Numbered from the stretch's first letter, positions 1-8,603 are shown. The stretch is DNA of 64,000 nucleotides from Acidimicrobiales bacterium (GCA_028285495.1 JANQPB010000024.1:186001-250000); one strand, 5' to 3'. The notes: generated from the sequence alone by a model not told the origin. Translations and numbers: made by a program.

Positions 1-13
1 GGGGCGTGGTCGA

Positions 14-883
14 TCAGGAAGCCCGAAGGTCTTCGAAGTCGAGTTGGGTGGTGAGGGGTCGGTTAGTCCAGAGGACCTCGGTGCGTGGTTGGCGGCTTCC
101 TTTGCGGCCGGAGGAGTTCTGGGACGTCGTCGCGATCTCGATGCGAGCCCAGTCGTGGTAGAGCTCGTCGTAGAGCGGGCTGGGATAGCCAGAGAGGATC
201 ACGGTTGCTGGGGTGGCTCGAAGGGCCTCGGCGAGATCCCGGTGGTGGGCTTCGTCGGCCATGTCACATCGGTAGGCCTTAGTTGTTCGGGGCGATCGGC
301 TGGATGCGACGTAGGGAGGATCTGCGTAGACGACGGCGTCGGAGCTGGTCGCCATGCGTCGTACGAGCTCGGCCGCCTCGCAACACTCGATGGACACGCC
401 AGCGAGCCGTCGAGCGCAGGCGTCGAAGCGGGCGAGCCGGGCGGCAATCGAGGCCGGAACGGCCTGGGTCCGAGCGGTCGTCAGCGACCAGCCAGTTCGT
501 GGGCCGGCGGTCTTGGCGAAACTCTGGTTGACCCGCACCCAGAAGCGGCGCGCCCGCTCCAGCTCATTGAGTTCTTCGTCGGTGTTGAGGGTCGAGGCCC
601 GGTACTCGCTACGGGCGTGCGGAGAGAGGGCGCAGAGTCGGGCCAGCTCTTCCGGTCGGTTGCGCAAGACCTGGAAGAACCCGACGATGGCGTCGTCGAG
701 GTCGTTGACGATCTCGAAACGGGAGGCCTTCTTCGCAAACAGAACCGCGCCGGACCCGAAGAAGGGTTCGATGTACACCCGATGCTTTGGCAGGATCGCC
801 ACGATCTGTTCGGCCATCCGTTGCTTGGCCCCGTAGTAGGGGAACGGAGGCTGGAGCCGGCCAGGCAGGCTCGGGCGGTTCAC
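14..883 (-). CDS. D12-class DNA adenine-N6 methyltransferase (Dam-like)
   Basis: Probably methylates adenine in duplex DNA using SAM. The 289-residue protein has the D12/Dam layout: an FPYYGAK SAM-binding motif near the N-terminus, an FFGSGAVLF segment after it, a helical recognition region, and the catalytic DPPY motif in the C-terminal half. The GTG at 883 is chosen as start because it overlaps the stop of the upstream ATPase gene (GTGA) and has GGAG 7 nt upstream; the much longer open frame upstream lacks domain character. No restriction endonuclease is next to it on this strand. Since it is co-transcribed with an FtsK/TraB-like gene, protecting incoming element DNA is a likely role, though this is inference. 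A GATC-type target is typical of the family but cannot be read from the sequence. Confidence 0.88.
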   Translation of the reverse strand: MNRPSLPGRLQPPFPYYGAKQRMAEQIVAILPKHRVYIEPFFGSGAVLFAKKASRFEIVNDLDDAIVGFFQVLRNRPEELARLCALSPHARSEYRASTLNTDEELNELERARRFWVRVNQSFAKTAGPRTGWSLTTARTQAVPASIAARLARFDACARRLAGVSIECCEAAELVRRMATSSDAVVYADPPYVASSRSPRTTKAYRCDMADEAHHRDLAEALRATPATVILSGYPSPLYDELYHDWARIEIATTSQNSSGRKGSRQPRTEVLWTNRPLTTQLDFEDLRAS

Positions 884-1764
884 TGGTCGCTCCGAGGAGG
901 AGGAGCGGCAATAGCAAGACGAGTGGCCTCGCCACTGAACACGGTGGCGTGGTCGGGGGTGAGGTGGCGGGTGGCCACGGTTCGAGCGGTGACGTCGTCG
1001 TCGGACACCCAGTGCGCTCGACCTCGGACCGGTTCGACGGCGTCGGGTAGCCCGGCGATCCAGAGCCCACCTCGTTCCGACGGGCCGATGGACTTGGGCG
1101 AGATGCTGGAGCCGTAGCCCTGGCCGAGGCAGACGTTGACCTGCTCGCCGGAGGCGACGCGGAGCATGATGCGAACGGTCAGCTGGGTGCGGATCTGCTG
1201 GTCGATGACCTCGGCCGACGGGTACTGGGTGGCCCCGACGATGGTCACGCCACAGAAGCGGGCCAGGCGGGCGAGGGAACCGAGGAGCGCAGTGCGGATC
1301 TGTTGGTTGTTCCGACCCGACCGCAGCACGGCTTGTGCCTCGGCGGGGGTGGTGACGGCGCCCGCGAGCGTGTCGGCGTCGAGGGCCTGGAGCTCGGCGA
1401 GCTCGTCGACGATGAGCCACACCCAGGGGCCGAACTCGTCGCGCCACTTCCGGTGACCGTTCGTCATCAGGAACTGGGCCCGTTCCCGGATCAGGTTCCG
1501 GAGATCGACCAGCAACTGGTCGGCCTCGGCCGGGGTGACGGCAAGCACGGTGAGGCGGTCCCGCCAGGGCGACAGCTCGACCAGCTTGAGGTCGATGCCA
1601 CAGATCGCCACGTTGATCAGCGCCGCCAGCGCTCCAACCAGTGAGTTGCAGACCCCGGACTTGCCCGACCCGGTTTCCCCGCCGATGAGGATGTGCGGGC
1701 AGTAGGGCCACGGCAACAGCAGCGGTCGAGCGTCGAAGCGTCGTCCGATGTCGAGCCCGGTCAT
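880..1764 (-). CDS. FtsK/TraB-like DNA translocase ATPase, motor domain only
   Basis: Hexameric DNA-pump type ATPase. Walker A (GGETGSGKS) is at about residues 29-36 and Walker B (WLIVDELAEL) lies about 90 residues later, followed by an FtsK-like GATQ segment. At 294 residues it is much shorter than FtsK (700-1300) or actinobacterial TraB, and it has no membrane segments or gamma winged helix. The ATG at 1764 overlaps the stop of the upstream gene (ATGA); the longer frame to 1893 has only a low-complexity leader. The upstream gene carries the hydrophobic segments this protein lacks, so the two probably form one membrane-anchored translocase. Mycelial-type conjugation of an integrated element is the likely role. 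No relaxase or replication gene is visible in the window. Confidence 0.85.
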   Translation of the reverse strand: MTGLDIGRRFDARPLLLPWPYCPHILIGGETGSGKSGVCNSLVGALAALINVAICGIDLKLVELSPWRDRLTVLAVTPAEADQLLVDLRNLIRERAQFLMTNGHRKWRDEFGPWVWLIVDELAELQALDADTLAGAVTTPAEAQAVLRSGRNNQQIRTALLGSLARLARFCGVTIVGATQYPSAEVIDQQIRTQLTVRIMLRVASGEQVNVCLGQGYGSSISPKSIGPSERGGLWIAGLPDAVEPVRGRAHWVSDDDVTARTVATRHLTPDHATVFSGEATRLAIAAPPPRSDQ

Positions 1765-2549
1765 GAACCCGTCTCCCCATCGACGACCCGGAGATGGGGA
1801 CGCAAGACGGCCTGGTCCTGGTCGAAGACCTCCACTACCGATGCCAGGCCACCGTCGTCGGAGCCGTCGGTCGGTGGCCGGGCGTCGGCCCACGGGGGGA
1901 TCGACGGGCGGGCCAGGACCTGATCGAACGAGACGATCAGGCGACCGTGTGAGTCGTTCTCCCGCTCGTAGTCGACGACGATGTCCGCCGCTCGGGAAAC
2001 GTTAGCGGCCAGGATGGTGGCCAGCTCGTCAAGAGCGACCAGGGATCGGCCGGGCGGTGGGCTGACCCACCATGACACCACCGGCCACTCGATCCGGGGC
2101 CACCAGCTCAGCTTCGGGTGATCGGCGACCGGGCGGAGCACCGCCGAGGCGATCGGCTCCTTTGACGTGCCGACCTCGGCCTGAACCCGCTCGGTCTTGG
2201 CGGCGACGCCCGCCCAGTCGGATGGCCAACGGCGACGGAACCGCCACGCTTCTCGCCAACCGGTGAACCGTGAGCCTGTCCGGTAGCCGAGACGGTGGAC
2301 GGCCTCGACGAAGACGCAGAACACGGCGAACCCGACGAGGACCCATCGGGCGGGCCACTCTCGGAGGTGCCAGAGGGCCATGGCCTCGACGCCGACGAGG
2401 ACCTGGAGCGGGTTGCCGACAACCCAGTGGAGGAGCCACCGCAACCGGATGGCCCAGGGGGCGAGCTTCGGGAACCGCTCAGCAAGGAATCGCACCATGG
2501 GTCGGAGGTCCAAGAGGGTTCGCCACCAGGCTCGATACAGGGGGTTCAT
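1761..2549 (-). CDS. Membrane protein, putative anchor subunit of the adjacent FtsK-like ATPase
   Basis: A 262-residue protein with an N-terminal basic/aromatic stretch and two hydrophobic segments (about residues 36-60 and 68-90), then a soluble domain ending in an acidic tail. This resembles the membrane N-terminus of TraB/FtsK proteins, and the gene overlaps the ATPase gene by 4 nt. The start ATG at 2549 overlaps the upstream stop (TGATG). The open frame continues upstream to 2837, but that part is arginine-rich out-of-frame shadow. I do not recognise a named family; the assignment as anchor subunit rests on topology and coupling. Confidence 0.7.
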   Translation of the reverse strand: MNPLYRAWWRTLLDLRPMVRFLAERFPKLAPWAIRLRWLLHWVVGNPLQVLVGVEAMALWHLREWPARWVLVGFAVFCVFVEAVHRLGYRTGSRFTGWREAWRFRRRWPSDWAGVAAKTERVQAEVGTSKEPIASAVLRPVADHPKLSWWPRIEWPVVSWWVSPPPGRSLVALDELATILAANVSRAADIVVDYERENDSHGRLIVSFDQVLARPSIPPWADARPPTDGSDDGGLASVVEVFDQDQAVLRPHLRVVDGETGS

Positions 2550-2794
2550 CACCACTCCTCCCCGCCGCAGATGCATCCCTGGCTGCCCGAGGGCGTGCCG
2601 CTCAGCCGTAGCTCGGTATCGAACATGGCCGTGGCTCGGAACGGCTCGAGGGCGATGCGAAGCCGATCGATCTCGGCCCAGCGGTTGAGGTCGACGGCCT
2701 CGACCAGGGCGTCGACCAGCTCGGCGACGTCCCGATCTGAGTGCCGATCTCCGCAGGTGGGATGGGGCGCTTCGATGCGCTGTGGACTGCTCAT
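2549..2794 (-). CDS. Small protein of unknown function heading the transfer-like operon
   Basis: 81 residues, acidic and probably helical in the middle, with a Gly/Cys-rich C-terminus (a CIC motif near the end). No family is recognised. It ends in a TGATG overlap with the membrane protein gene, so it is the first gene of a four-gene overlapping operon running leftwards. The ATG at 2794 has no strong Shine-Dalgarno sequence. It faces the divergent operon that starts at 2932, leaving about 137 bp for both promoters. Confidence 0.55.
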   Translation of the reverse strand: MSSPQRIEAPHPTCGDRHSDRDVAELVDALVEAVDLNRWAEIDRLRIALEPFRATAMFDTELRLSGTPSGSQGCICGGEEW

Positions 2795-2931
2795 GAAGCG
2801 AGTCTGAAGCGGACCCCCTTGGTGCTAGTACGTGCACTTCGGGTGAGGTTGGCAGGTTGGCAGGCTGCGACTCGCGGCTGTCAGGGTCGGCAAGTAGCCT
2901 GGACTTCTAGCCGCCGAACCGAGGGGGCGCC

Positions 2932-3957
2932 GTGGCCACCACCGAGAGTCAGACCGTCGCATCGGTCATCTGGGCAATCCTCCAACGCCCTCACCATCGC
3001 GCCCAGTGGGAGCCCTGGAAGCGGCCGCATCGCATGAGCGTCGGCAAGGCCCACGAGGCAGCGCAGACGGCCGTTGCGTGGGTCATCGATGACTATCGCT
3101 ATGGCGACGTGAAGGACGACTGGAAGCAGCCCAGCTCCAGTCCGTCGACGCGATCAGCTGTGCAGCGTCTCTTCCGCCAGGGCGCCCGAGCCGTCCCGAA
3201 CGCCGACCAGGACATGCCGCTGACCAAGCTGACTCGATCGCAGATCCTCACCGATGTGGTCGCAGCTTTTGGAATTGCTGACGATGAGCTGGACGAGATC
3301 CGGGCCGCTCTGCATAGTCCGAGCGCCGGGGGGACGGCGCACATGGGACCGAGCTTCCACACCTGGGAGCAGATCCACGGTGAGGACGACCTACGGGCCG
3401 TCGTACACCTGAGCCGCCGGGTGATCGGCGGGCATGCCGGCTTCAAGCCCGACAACGGCCAGACGCCGACCGACGCCGACATCGCCCCACTGGTCGAGTT
3501 GACCAACCGTCGACCCGATGCCGTCGAACTCTGCGTTCGCAACGAGATCGATGCCGATCACGACACCCTGGTCGGCTACATGCTCGCCTACCCGGTCCAA
3601 TCGGAGACGGCGACCGGCATGCTCAACGGCTCGATCACGACGGCAGTCGATATCGACCTGAATCAGATCGCAACGACGGTCACGCAGGAGTCGGCGCTCT
3701 ACATCGGCATGGTGCTCGGATCCGATCTCGCGGCCAGGGCATCCGTCATGGACGAGTGCCTGCGACGGTGTACGAACTGGGCCGGCAGCCATCGAGACGG
3801 CTACATCTTCGCCAAGCGCTCCACCGCCGACGGTCAGCGTTGGCTGGAGCGCTATGGCTTCGTGCCGGTCACGGATGAGGATCACATCTGGGCCCGTCAG
3901 ACGTCGACGCCGAACAACCGGCCACGCCGACGGCGCCTGATCCCAGCAGCAGCCTGA
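2932..3957 (+). CDS. Uncharacterised protein with a GNAT-like C-terminal half
   Basis: 341 residues. The N-terminal ~150 residues match nothing I recognise. The C-terminal part carries a pattern seen in GCN5-type acetyltransferases: a hydrophobic strand (ALYIGMVLG), an intervening helix with conserved spacing, and a closing GQRWLERYGFVPV segment resembling the family's last helix and strand. The assignment is weak because no acetyl-CoA loop (RxxGxG/A) is obvious. GTG at 2932 follows GAGGGGG, and a TAGCCT box lies about 31 nt upstream. It is first in an operon whose three genes overlap by 1-4 nt (TGATG at 3955, ATGA at 4892), so the products are probably made in fixed ratio and act together. 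Confidence 0.65.
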   Translation: MATTESQTVASVIWAILQRPHHRAQWEPWKRPHRMSVGKAHEAAQTAVAWVIDDYRYGDVKDDWKQPSSSPSTRSAVQRLFRQGARAVPNADQDMPLTKLTRSQILTDVVAAFGIADDELDEIRAALHSPSAGGTAHMGPSFHTWEQIHGEDDLRAVVHLSRRVIGGHAGFKPDNGQTPTDADIAPLVELTNRRPDAVELCVRNEIDADHDTLVGYMLAYPVQSETATGMLNGSITTAVDIDLNQIATTVTQESALYIGMVLGSDLAARASVMDECLRRCTNWAGSHRDGYIFAKRSTADGQRWLERYGFVPVTDEDHIWARQTSTPNNRPRRRRLIPAAA

Positions 3958-4895
3958 TGTTCCGCACCAAGCCGGGGGAAGGTCGAGCCCTGATCGAGGA
4001 CTGGGTCAACCGGCCCTCACTCCGCAAGCTCGTCGAGGCATTCGATGGTGCCTGGCCCGACGGTGACGTGGAACACATCGTCGCGGAGCTCGTCCAGTTC
4101 TCGGAGATCTGGGACTACCGAGGCGGCACCCAGTCTCGTCTGATGTTCCACGAGGACCCGGATGCCCCGGACCCGTTCGAGGATCTGACCTACGAGGCTG
4201 CGGATGAGCTGGGGCTGCTGAACCCCGAACTGCCGAGCGACGACACCTACGACTACCTCCTGATCCTTGGTGGCCTGGCCACCGGTGTCGAACCTCGAGT
4301 TCAGTACGCTGCACGGCTCGTGGACGAGGGTCTGACCGTCCGACGTCAGATCGCTGGGCTCGGCTCATATCGGGAGCTGCAAGAAAGAGAGCTTCCGATT
4401 TCGCACCGATACGCGCCAGCAGGCCGGTACGAGATCGACCATCTTGCGGCCATGATGAACACTCTGTTCCGGGCTGGAGACGAACCGGTCGAACTGCAGA
4501 TCGATGACACTCCGACAACAGCCACAGTGTGGGAGACGCCCGCTACCGGGGCGTGCGGTCCATCCCTGGTTGCGTATTCGGCCGTCAGCGCCGATCCGGA
4601 TCGCATGGCGGCCAACACTGCCGAGACGTATCAACTCTTTCTCGCCCATGCTCCGATCGAGTCGGGGCAGACAGCGCTCTTGGTGACTTCCGCCATCTAC
4701 GTTCCCTACCAACACCTCGATGGGGTGCGAGTGCTGGGAGCCGCCGGCCTCGAAGTTGAGACGGTCGGTCTGGTTAGCCCGAGCGCCCGGCGCCATCCCC
4801 CCAGCGCGCATCGACAGGAGATTCGTAGCATGCTGCAGGCGACTCAGCGCTATCTGCAGGCGGCGCAGGAGACGGCAAGCGGCCCGCCCGGATGA
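3957..4895 (+). CDS. Uncharacterised protein, possibly DUF218/YdcF-like
   Basis: 312 residues. Two segments recall the DUF218 (YdcF/SanA/ElyC) fold: YDYLLILGGLATG followed by an arginine and a helix at about residues 98-120, and a C-terminal ALLVTSAIYVPYQHLDGV segment followed by a glycine-rich turn and a beta strand, where DUF218 proteins carry their second nucleotide-type motif. The N-terminal ~90 residues are acidic and unassigned. There is no signal peptide or membrane span, unlike most DUF218 proteins. TGATG coupling to the upstream gene and ATGA coupling to the nuclease gene make it the middle of a three-gene operon. Function unknown; the family call is tentative. Confidence 0.6.
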   Translation: MFRTKPGEGRALIEDWVNRPSLRKLVEAFDGAWPDGDVEHIVAELVQFSEIWDYRGGTQSRLMFHEDPDAPDPFEDLTYEAADELGLLNPELPSDDTYDYLLILGGLATGVEPRVQYAARLVDEGLTVRRQIAGLGSYRELQERELPISHRYAPAGRYEIDHLAAMMNTLFRAGDEPVELQIDDTPTTATVWETPATGACGPSLVAYSAVSADPDRMAANTAETYQLFLAHAPIESGQTALLVTSAIYVPYQHLDGVRVLGAAGLEVETVGLVSPSARRHPPSAHRQEIRSMLQATQRYLQAAQETASGPPG

Positions 4896-5722
4896 ACGGG
4901 CGCAACTACGAGTTCTGGCAGCAGGCCGAGCACGCAGCAATGGTCTACATGCGCGACATTGGATTCCGAGATGCGCGGCTCTCAAGTCCTGGAGCCGACG
5001 GCGGGATCGACGTCAGGTCACGACATGCGGTGGCGCAAGTGAAGGCACACGCCAAGCCGACAGGTCGACCAGACATCCAGAAGCTGATCGGCGCGGCCAT
5101 GGGGGCCGAGCACAAGCTCTTCTTCTCGCTGAGCGGGTACACCGCTGGCGCGCTGGACTTCGCTGATCAAGGAGGCGTAGCCCTCTTCACCTTGCGGCCC
5201 GAGTTGGTGCCCTATCCCTCCAACGGGACCGCTCGCCGGCTCGCTGCTCGGCACACCAAACGGAGCTCACGTCTTTCGTCCCGCCTTTCCCGACCCCCAA
5301 CGCAACCGCGGGCCAGGTCCCGGCAAGTATCGGTCTCTCGCCGGTGGCAGCAGTACCTCGGCTCGACCCGGCCGTGGAAACACATGGCCATCGCAGTCTT
5401 GATTCTGCTTGCCGTGTACGTCGCACCTGCGATCTATCTCGTCGGGCGAGTCGCTATGGTGCGCGCTGGCGATCAGCTGGGCGCGACACGCACCGATCCT
5501 CAGTCCCGCCGACGGTGGTGGGCCGTCATCGGAGGTGCCGCAGGCACGGTGATTCTTCTGTCCATGGTTGCCGGTCCAGCGGGAGGACTGGTCCTTGGGT
5601 CGGTTCTACTGGGAGTGCTGGAATACCTAGCTCGGCATCATGAGCTAGCTCGATTGCCGATCCCTGCGGCTCTGCAGTCGCTGCCAGCCTGGCCGCCCCC
5701 TGAAGCCAAACCGTCTGGCTAG
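4892..5722 (+). CDS. Mrr-type restriction endonuclease domain with C-terminal membrane segments
   Basis: 276 residues. Residues ~1-105 form a PD-(D/E)XK nuclease of the Mrr_cat type: a helix with a glutamate near residue 13, a GADGGIDV strand (catalytic Asp), and AVAQVKAH (Q/E-x-K) about 15 residues later. Mrr-like enzymes usually cut modified or foreign DNA. A basic low-complexity linker (about 110-165) leads to two hydrophobic segments (about 170-190 and 208-240) and a proline-rich tail, so the nuclease is probably held at the membrane. Most Mrr proteins instead carry an N-terminal winged helix for DNA recognition, which is absent. ATGA overlap with the preceding gene; last gene of the operon. 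Restriction of incoming DNA is the likeliest role, inferred. Confidence 0.8.
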   Translation: MNGRNYEFWQQAEHAAMVYMRDIGFRDARLSSPGADGGIDVRSRHAVAQVKAHAKPTGRPDIQKLIGAAMGAEHKLFFSLSGYTAGALDFADQGGVALFTLRPELVPYPSNGTARRLAARHTKRSSRLSSRLSRPPTQPRARSRQVSVSRRWQQYLGSTRPWKHMAIAVLILLAVYVAPAIYLVGRVAMVRAGDQLGATRTDPQSRRRWWAVIGGAAGTVILLSMVAGPAGGLVLGSVLLGVLEYLARHHELARLPIPAALQSLPAWPPPEAKPSG

Positions 5723-5770
5723 CGCGAACTCTGCTTGGTGCTCGCTTGCACCGATCGGCATGACTGCGTT

Positions 5771-6352
5771 CTACAGGCAAACGCGATTGTTCGATTCGAG
5801 GATCGTGTAGGCCAGAGCGGCAAGCTCGTGGTAGGCGACGCTCTCCAGCGGAACGGATCGCGCCATGCACTCCAGGATCTCGACCTCAGTCACGCCGGTG
5901 ACCGAGTCCTGGCGCAACGCCACGAGCACGTCGGACAGGCGGCCGACCTCGTGATCGTTGTACGTTGCGCCAGTCCCGGTCAGCACCGTTCGAAACAGTG
6001 GCTCGAGCTCGGCTCTGCTCGGCCCGCCGATGAACGCAATCTGCGCCACTTCGTAGGGGTCAGCTGGCACTGTTGACGTTGAACGCCTGACTTCCCCGGC
6101 TGTACCCGTCGCACTCTCAGTGTCGTCGCCGTACTGAAACGCGTATACACCGACGATTGCAACGACGACTGCAACGCCTGTTGTCGCAAGCCCGGCCAGG
6201 GTCACACGCCAGAGCCACTTCAGCACACCGCGATCCGGGTCGCCAAGGCCTAGAACATCCGCTGTCTTGGTGGCGACCAGGCCGAGCAGGAGGCAAGGCG
6301 CGCCTACGACGAATGCAACCGCTGCGAATCCAAAGACGATGTTCTCCGCCAC
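5771..6352 (-). CDS. Two-span membrane protein of unknown function
   Basis: 193 residues with two N-terminal hydrophobic helices (about 5-30 and 48-70), then a Thr/Ser-rich linker and a soluble helical C-terminal domain of ~100 residues. No known family is recognised. It converges on the Mrr-type nuclease gene with 48 bp between the stops, so the two are separate transcripts. The long open frame, normal codon use and clear topology argue that it is real; the overlapping plus-strand frame at 5735-6076 is a shadow. Confidence 0.65.
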   Translation of the reverse strand: MAENIVFGFAAVAFVVGAPCLLLGLVATKTADVLGLGDPDRGVLKWLWRVTLAGLATTGVAVVVAIVGVYAFQYGDDTESATGTAGEVRRSTSTVPADPYEVAQIAFIGGPSRAELEPLFRTVLTGTGATYNDHEVGRLSDVLVALRQDSVTGVTEVEILECMARSVPLESVAYHELAALAYTILESNNRVCL

Positions 6353-6847
6353 GCTGAGCCCCTACCCGCTGGATCGCCCTCAACCTGTACCCCGAATCAG
6401 GCGATCGAGGCAACTGGGACCCAGGCCGCCAACCGGAACGCTAACCACGGGTGCTAGCAGCCACTGACCAACCGCAGCACTTGGCGACGATCAGACGACC
6501 TGTCACAGCGCCCCCGAGCGCTCGTCGCTGCCGTCGTGCCCGGTTTGAAGGCGGGGGAGCCCACCAGGTACTCAGACACCTCCACCAGGGACTATACGCC
6601 TCCAGACCCCTCCCAGGCACCCCCTGGGAGCCAATCTAGGAGCCGCTCAAACTCCAGTCGAAGCCGTCCCCCAGTGACAGACGGCTGTGTCTCGATCCCT
6701 GCGGGAACGACCGCCTGCGGGTGGCAAGTATTGCGCCAACAACTGTGCGCACCGGGAGGCCCTGTGAGTCAGTCTCGACAATGCTGGACCTCCTTCGCCA
6801 TTGGCGTGCTATAACCGACGTGGGGTCTTTCGGAGGGGGACGCGACC
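6353..6847. other. 495-bp gap holding the left selC-like repeat and the CHAT operon promoter
   Basis: No convincing gene. It contains the left direct repeat (6544-6603). Near the right end a TATAAC box (about 6810-6815) lies about 30 nt upstream of the GTG at 6848, with a GGAGGGGG Shine-Dalgarno sequence between; this is the probable promoter of the CHAT operon. The left end must hold the promoter of the membrane protein gene that starts at 6352, but I see no clear box there. Confidence 0.5.
6544..6603 (-). repeat. Direct repeat copy 1: 5'-half tRNA-Sec-like sequence (putative att remnant)
   Basis: Read on the minus strand this begins GGAGGCG, the 5' acceptor strand found in actinobacterial selC, continues through a D-arm-like GAGTACC-TGGT-GGGCTC, and ends at an anticodon loop CTTCAAA (anticodon UCA, selenocysteine). 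A 21-nt near-duplication (CCACCAGGNACT twice on the plus strand) is inserted before the D arm. Past the loop no variable arm, T arm or 3' acceptor follows, so it is not a functional tRNA gene. It matches copy 2 at 11940-12000 in the same orientation, with 4 substitutions and one extra G over 61 columns. Confidence 0.7.
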
Positions 6848-7354
6848 GTGATCTGGGTCGGCTTAGGTTGGGCGGTAGTGACGATCATCTTGTCTCTCGC
6901 TCTTGCCTACGAAGGCTACTTGAGCCTCGCCTTGGCGACTCGAAGTACCTGTAGCGTCACGTCGAAGGCGGCCGGCACGATACTCACGACAGCGGAGCGT
7001 GGCGTTGAGAACGACATCACGTTCCAGCTGCACGTGACGCCGCCCGCCGTGCAACAGGAGGCCGAAGTGTGGATCGTCACGGTCGCCACAGATGCGGAGT
7101 CCAAGCTGGTACCCCAGAATCACATCGTTGAGGTCAAGCCGAGCGGAAGCAACGATTCAACGATTCGGGTTTCCCAGCCACTGGGGGGGAAACGGCCGAG
7201 GCCCGCGATCAACGCTCGAATTGGGATTTACAACGCCGTGAGCCATTCCTTGCTGGTCAGCTACAACCTTGACGTTGATGGCGATCCTGTCGGACTGATT
7301 CCGCAACTGATCTCGCGAGTAAGGGCTTGGCTCGAAGGGCGGAGAGCGCCGTGA
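6848..7354 (+). CDS. Single-span membrane-anchored protein, first gene of a CHAT protease operon
   Basis: 168 residues: one N-terminal membrane helix (about residues 3-30) and a soluble, beta-rich domain (about 35-165) that I cannot assign. GTG at 6848 is supported by a GGAGGGGG ribosome-binding site 8 nt upstream. Its stop overlaps the start of the CHAT protease gene (GTGA at 7351), so the two are translationally coupled. The position suggests a sensor or membrane tether for the protease, but this is inferred from order and topology. Base composition here and through 9059 is visibly less GC-rich than in the housekeeping regions. Confidence 0.7.
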   Translation: MIWVGLGWAVVTIILSLALAYEGYLSLALATRSTCSVTSKAAGTILTTAERGVENDITFQLHVTPPAVQQEAEVWIVTVATDAESKLVPQNHIVEVKPSGSNDSTIRVSQPLGGKRPRPAINARIGIYNAVSHSLLVSYNLDVDGDPVGLIPQLISRVRAWLEGRRAP

Positions 7355-8586
7355 GTCAGTCCGTCACGAGCTACGTTCCCTACTCTGCGGACAAGCAGCC
7401 TGCCGGATACGACCGAATCACGATCGAGGCGGTGGGCTCCAAGGCAAGGATCTCAGTCAGCCGCAGCGACGGGACTGCGATCGTCGCAGACGCAACCGGC
7501 GAGATGTCAATCACGTCTGAGGACCTTCTGTACGAGGGCTCCGCAGTTCCACGAGGATGGCAACAGTCCATCGGTCTACTCGATGACAACAACAATCCGT
7601 TCCAAGCATCAGCCCTTCTCTCCGAGAGAGTGGAGAATGATTGCCGTCTGGCGTTCGCAGAGATCGGGAACTTCCTGTTTCGCAAAGTAAGGGACAACAT
7701 CAAGGGCGACGTCCTTCAGCTCTTTGATCGGGTCATCTCCGATCATGTAGCCAAGCCCTCTGCAGATATGAGGCCGCTGATCTTCGATGGTCCGTTGCGT
7801 CTGCCGTGGCGCATGGTCTACGTCTCGCCAGAGGGCAACGATGTGGTCGTTGAGGATTCCGACCCGATTGACCACATAGGCGCTCAGGGCTTTCTCGGTT
7901 TCGCAGGGATCGTTGACTTTGCCTCCGTTCCGCCAGATTACTCGCATGCACGTTCGTCACCGAGCCGATCACCGATCGCGTTCTACTCTGGGTTCCACAA
8001 CGTGCTGAACGGTGGGATGCCTGAAATTCAACTCGTGACTTCATCGAAGCTGTTTGGTCACCCACAGGTATTGTCGAGTTCACGGGACCTGCTGCGGGAA
8101 CTGGCCCTCTCGGAATCGGCCTTGGTGTATGTCTTTTGTCACGGTGAGTTCCTGGATATCAACAAGGGTGACAAGACTCAAATTCTCTACTTCGACGTCG
8201 GATACAACGAGAGCCTTACAGCCGACGATCTCAAGCGTAAAGTCGAGAATCGACGGAAGAAGGTCAACACAAAAACAGAGGTTGCTACCGTCGTATTTGT
8301 CAACGCTTGTCAGGGTGGCGTAACTGACGCCGAGAGGACGGTGATCGATCAGTTTGATCGGCTCGGCGTGGCTGGCAGTACAGGACCTTTGGTCAACATA
8401 CCAGTTCGATTCGCTGGCCCTTTTGGCGCAGAAGTGCTGCGAATGATGGCGTCGGGTCGCTCCCTCAGTGAGAGTGTTCTCCTAGCTACACGGAGCTTCT
8501 ACTCACCCAACGGTCAGCTCTCGGCCAACAATCTGCTCGGCTTAACCTTCGCTACCACCAACGGTAGGGACACACATCTACCATGA
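7351..8586 (+). CDS. CHAT-domain (caspase-like) cysteine protease
   Basis: 411 residues. The C-terminal ~180 residues are a CHAT peptidase domain: catalytic His in VYVFCHGEF (about residue 264) and catalytic Cys in VFVNACQGG (about residue 320), each after a hydrophobic strand as in the family. The N-terminal ~230 residues are a beta-rich region without recognisable TPR or STAND modules, unusual for CHAT proteins. The start is the GTG at 7351 (GTGA overlap, GGAGAG upstream), not the TTG at 7327. CHAT proteases in other systems are activated by a sensor and cleave a dedicated substrate. The two flanking membrane proteins are the candidates for sensor and target. Confidence 0.9.
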   Translation: MSQSVTSYVPYSADKQPAGYDRITIEAVGSKARISVSRSDGTAIVADATGEMSITSEDLLYEGSAVPRGWQQSIGLLDDNNNPFQASALLSERVENDCRLAFAEIGNFLFRKVRDNIKGDVLQLFDRVISDHVAKPSADMRPLIFDGPLRLPWRMVYVSPEGNDVVVEDSDPIDHIGAQGFLGFAGIVDFASVPPDYSHARSSPSRSPIAFYSGFHNVLNGGMPEIQLVTSSKLFGHPQVLSSSRDLLRELALSESALVYVFCHGEFLDINKGDKTQILYFDVGYNESLTADDLKRKVENRRKKVNTKTEVATVVFVNACQGGVTDAERTVIDQFDRLGVAGSTGPLVNIPVRFAGPFGAEVLRMMASGRSLSESVLLATRSFYSPNGQLSANNLLGLTFATTNGRDTHLP

Positions 8587-8603
8587 TGAAATGAGGGATG
8601 AAG

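Noticed and set aside
5735..6076. Plus-strand 113-codon frame
   Set aside because: Overlaps the membrane protein on the other strand and has no hydrophobic or domain pattern.
6544..6603. Functional selC gene
   Set aside because: The sequence after the anticodon loop has no variable arm, T arm or matching 3' acceptor within 150 nt, and there is an insertion before the D arm.
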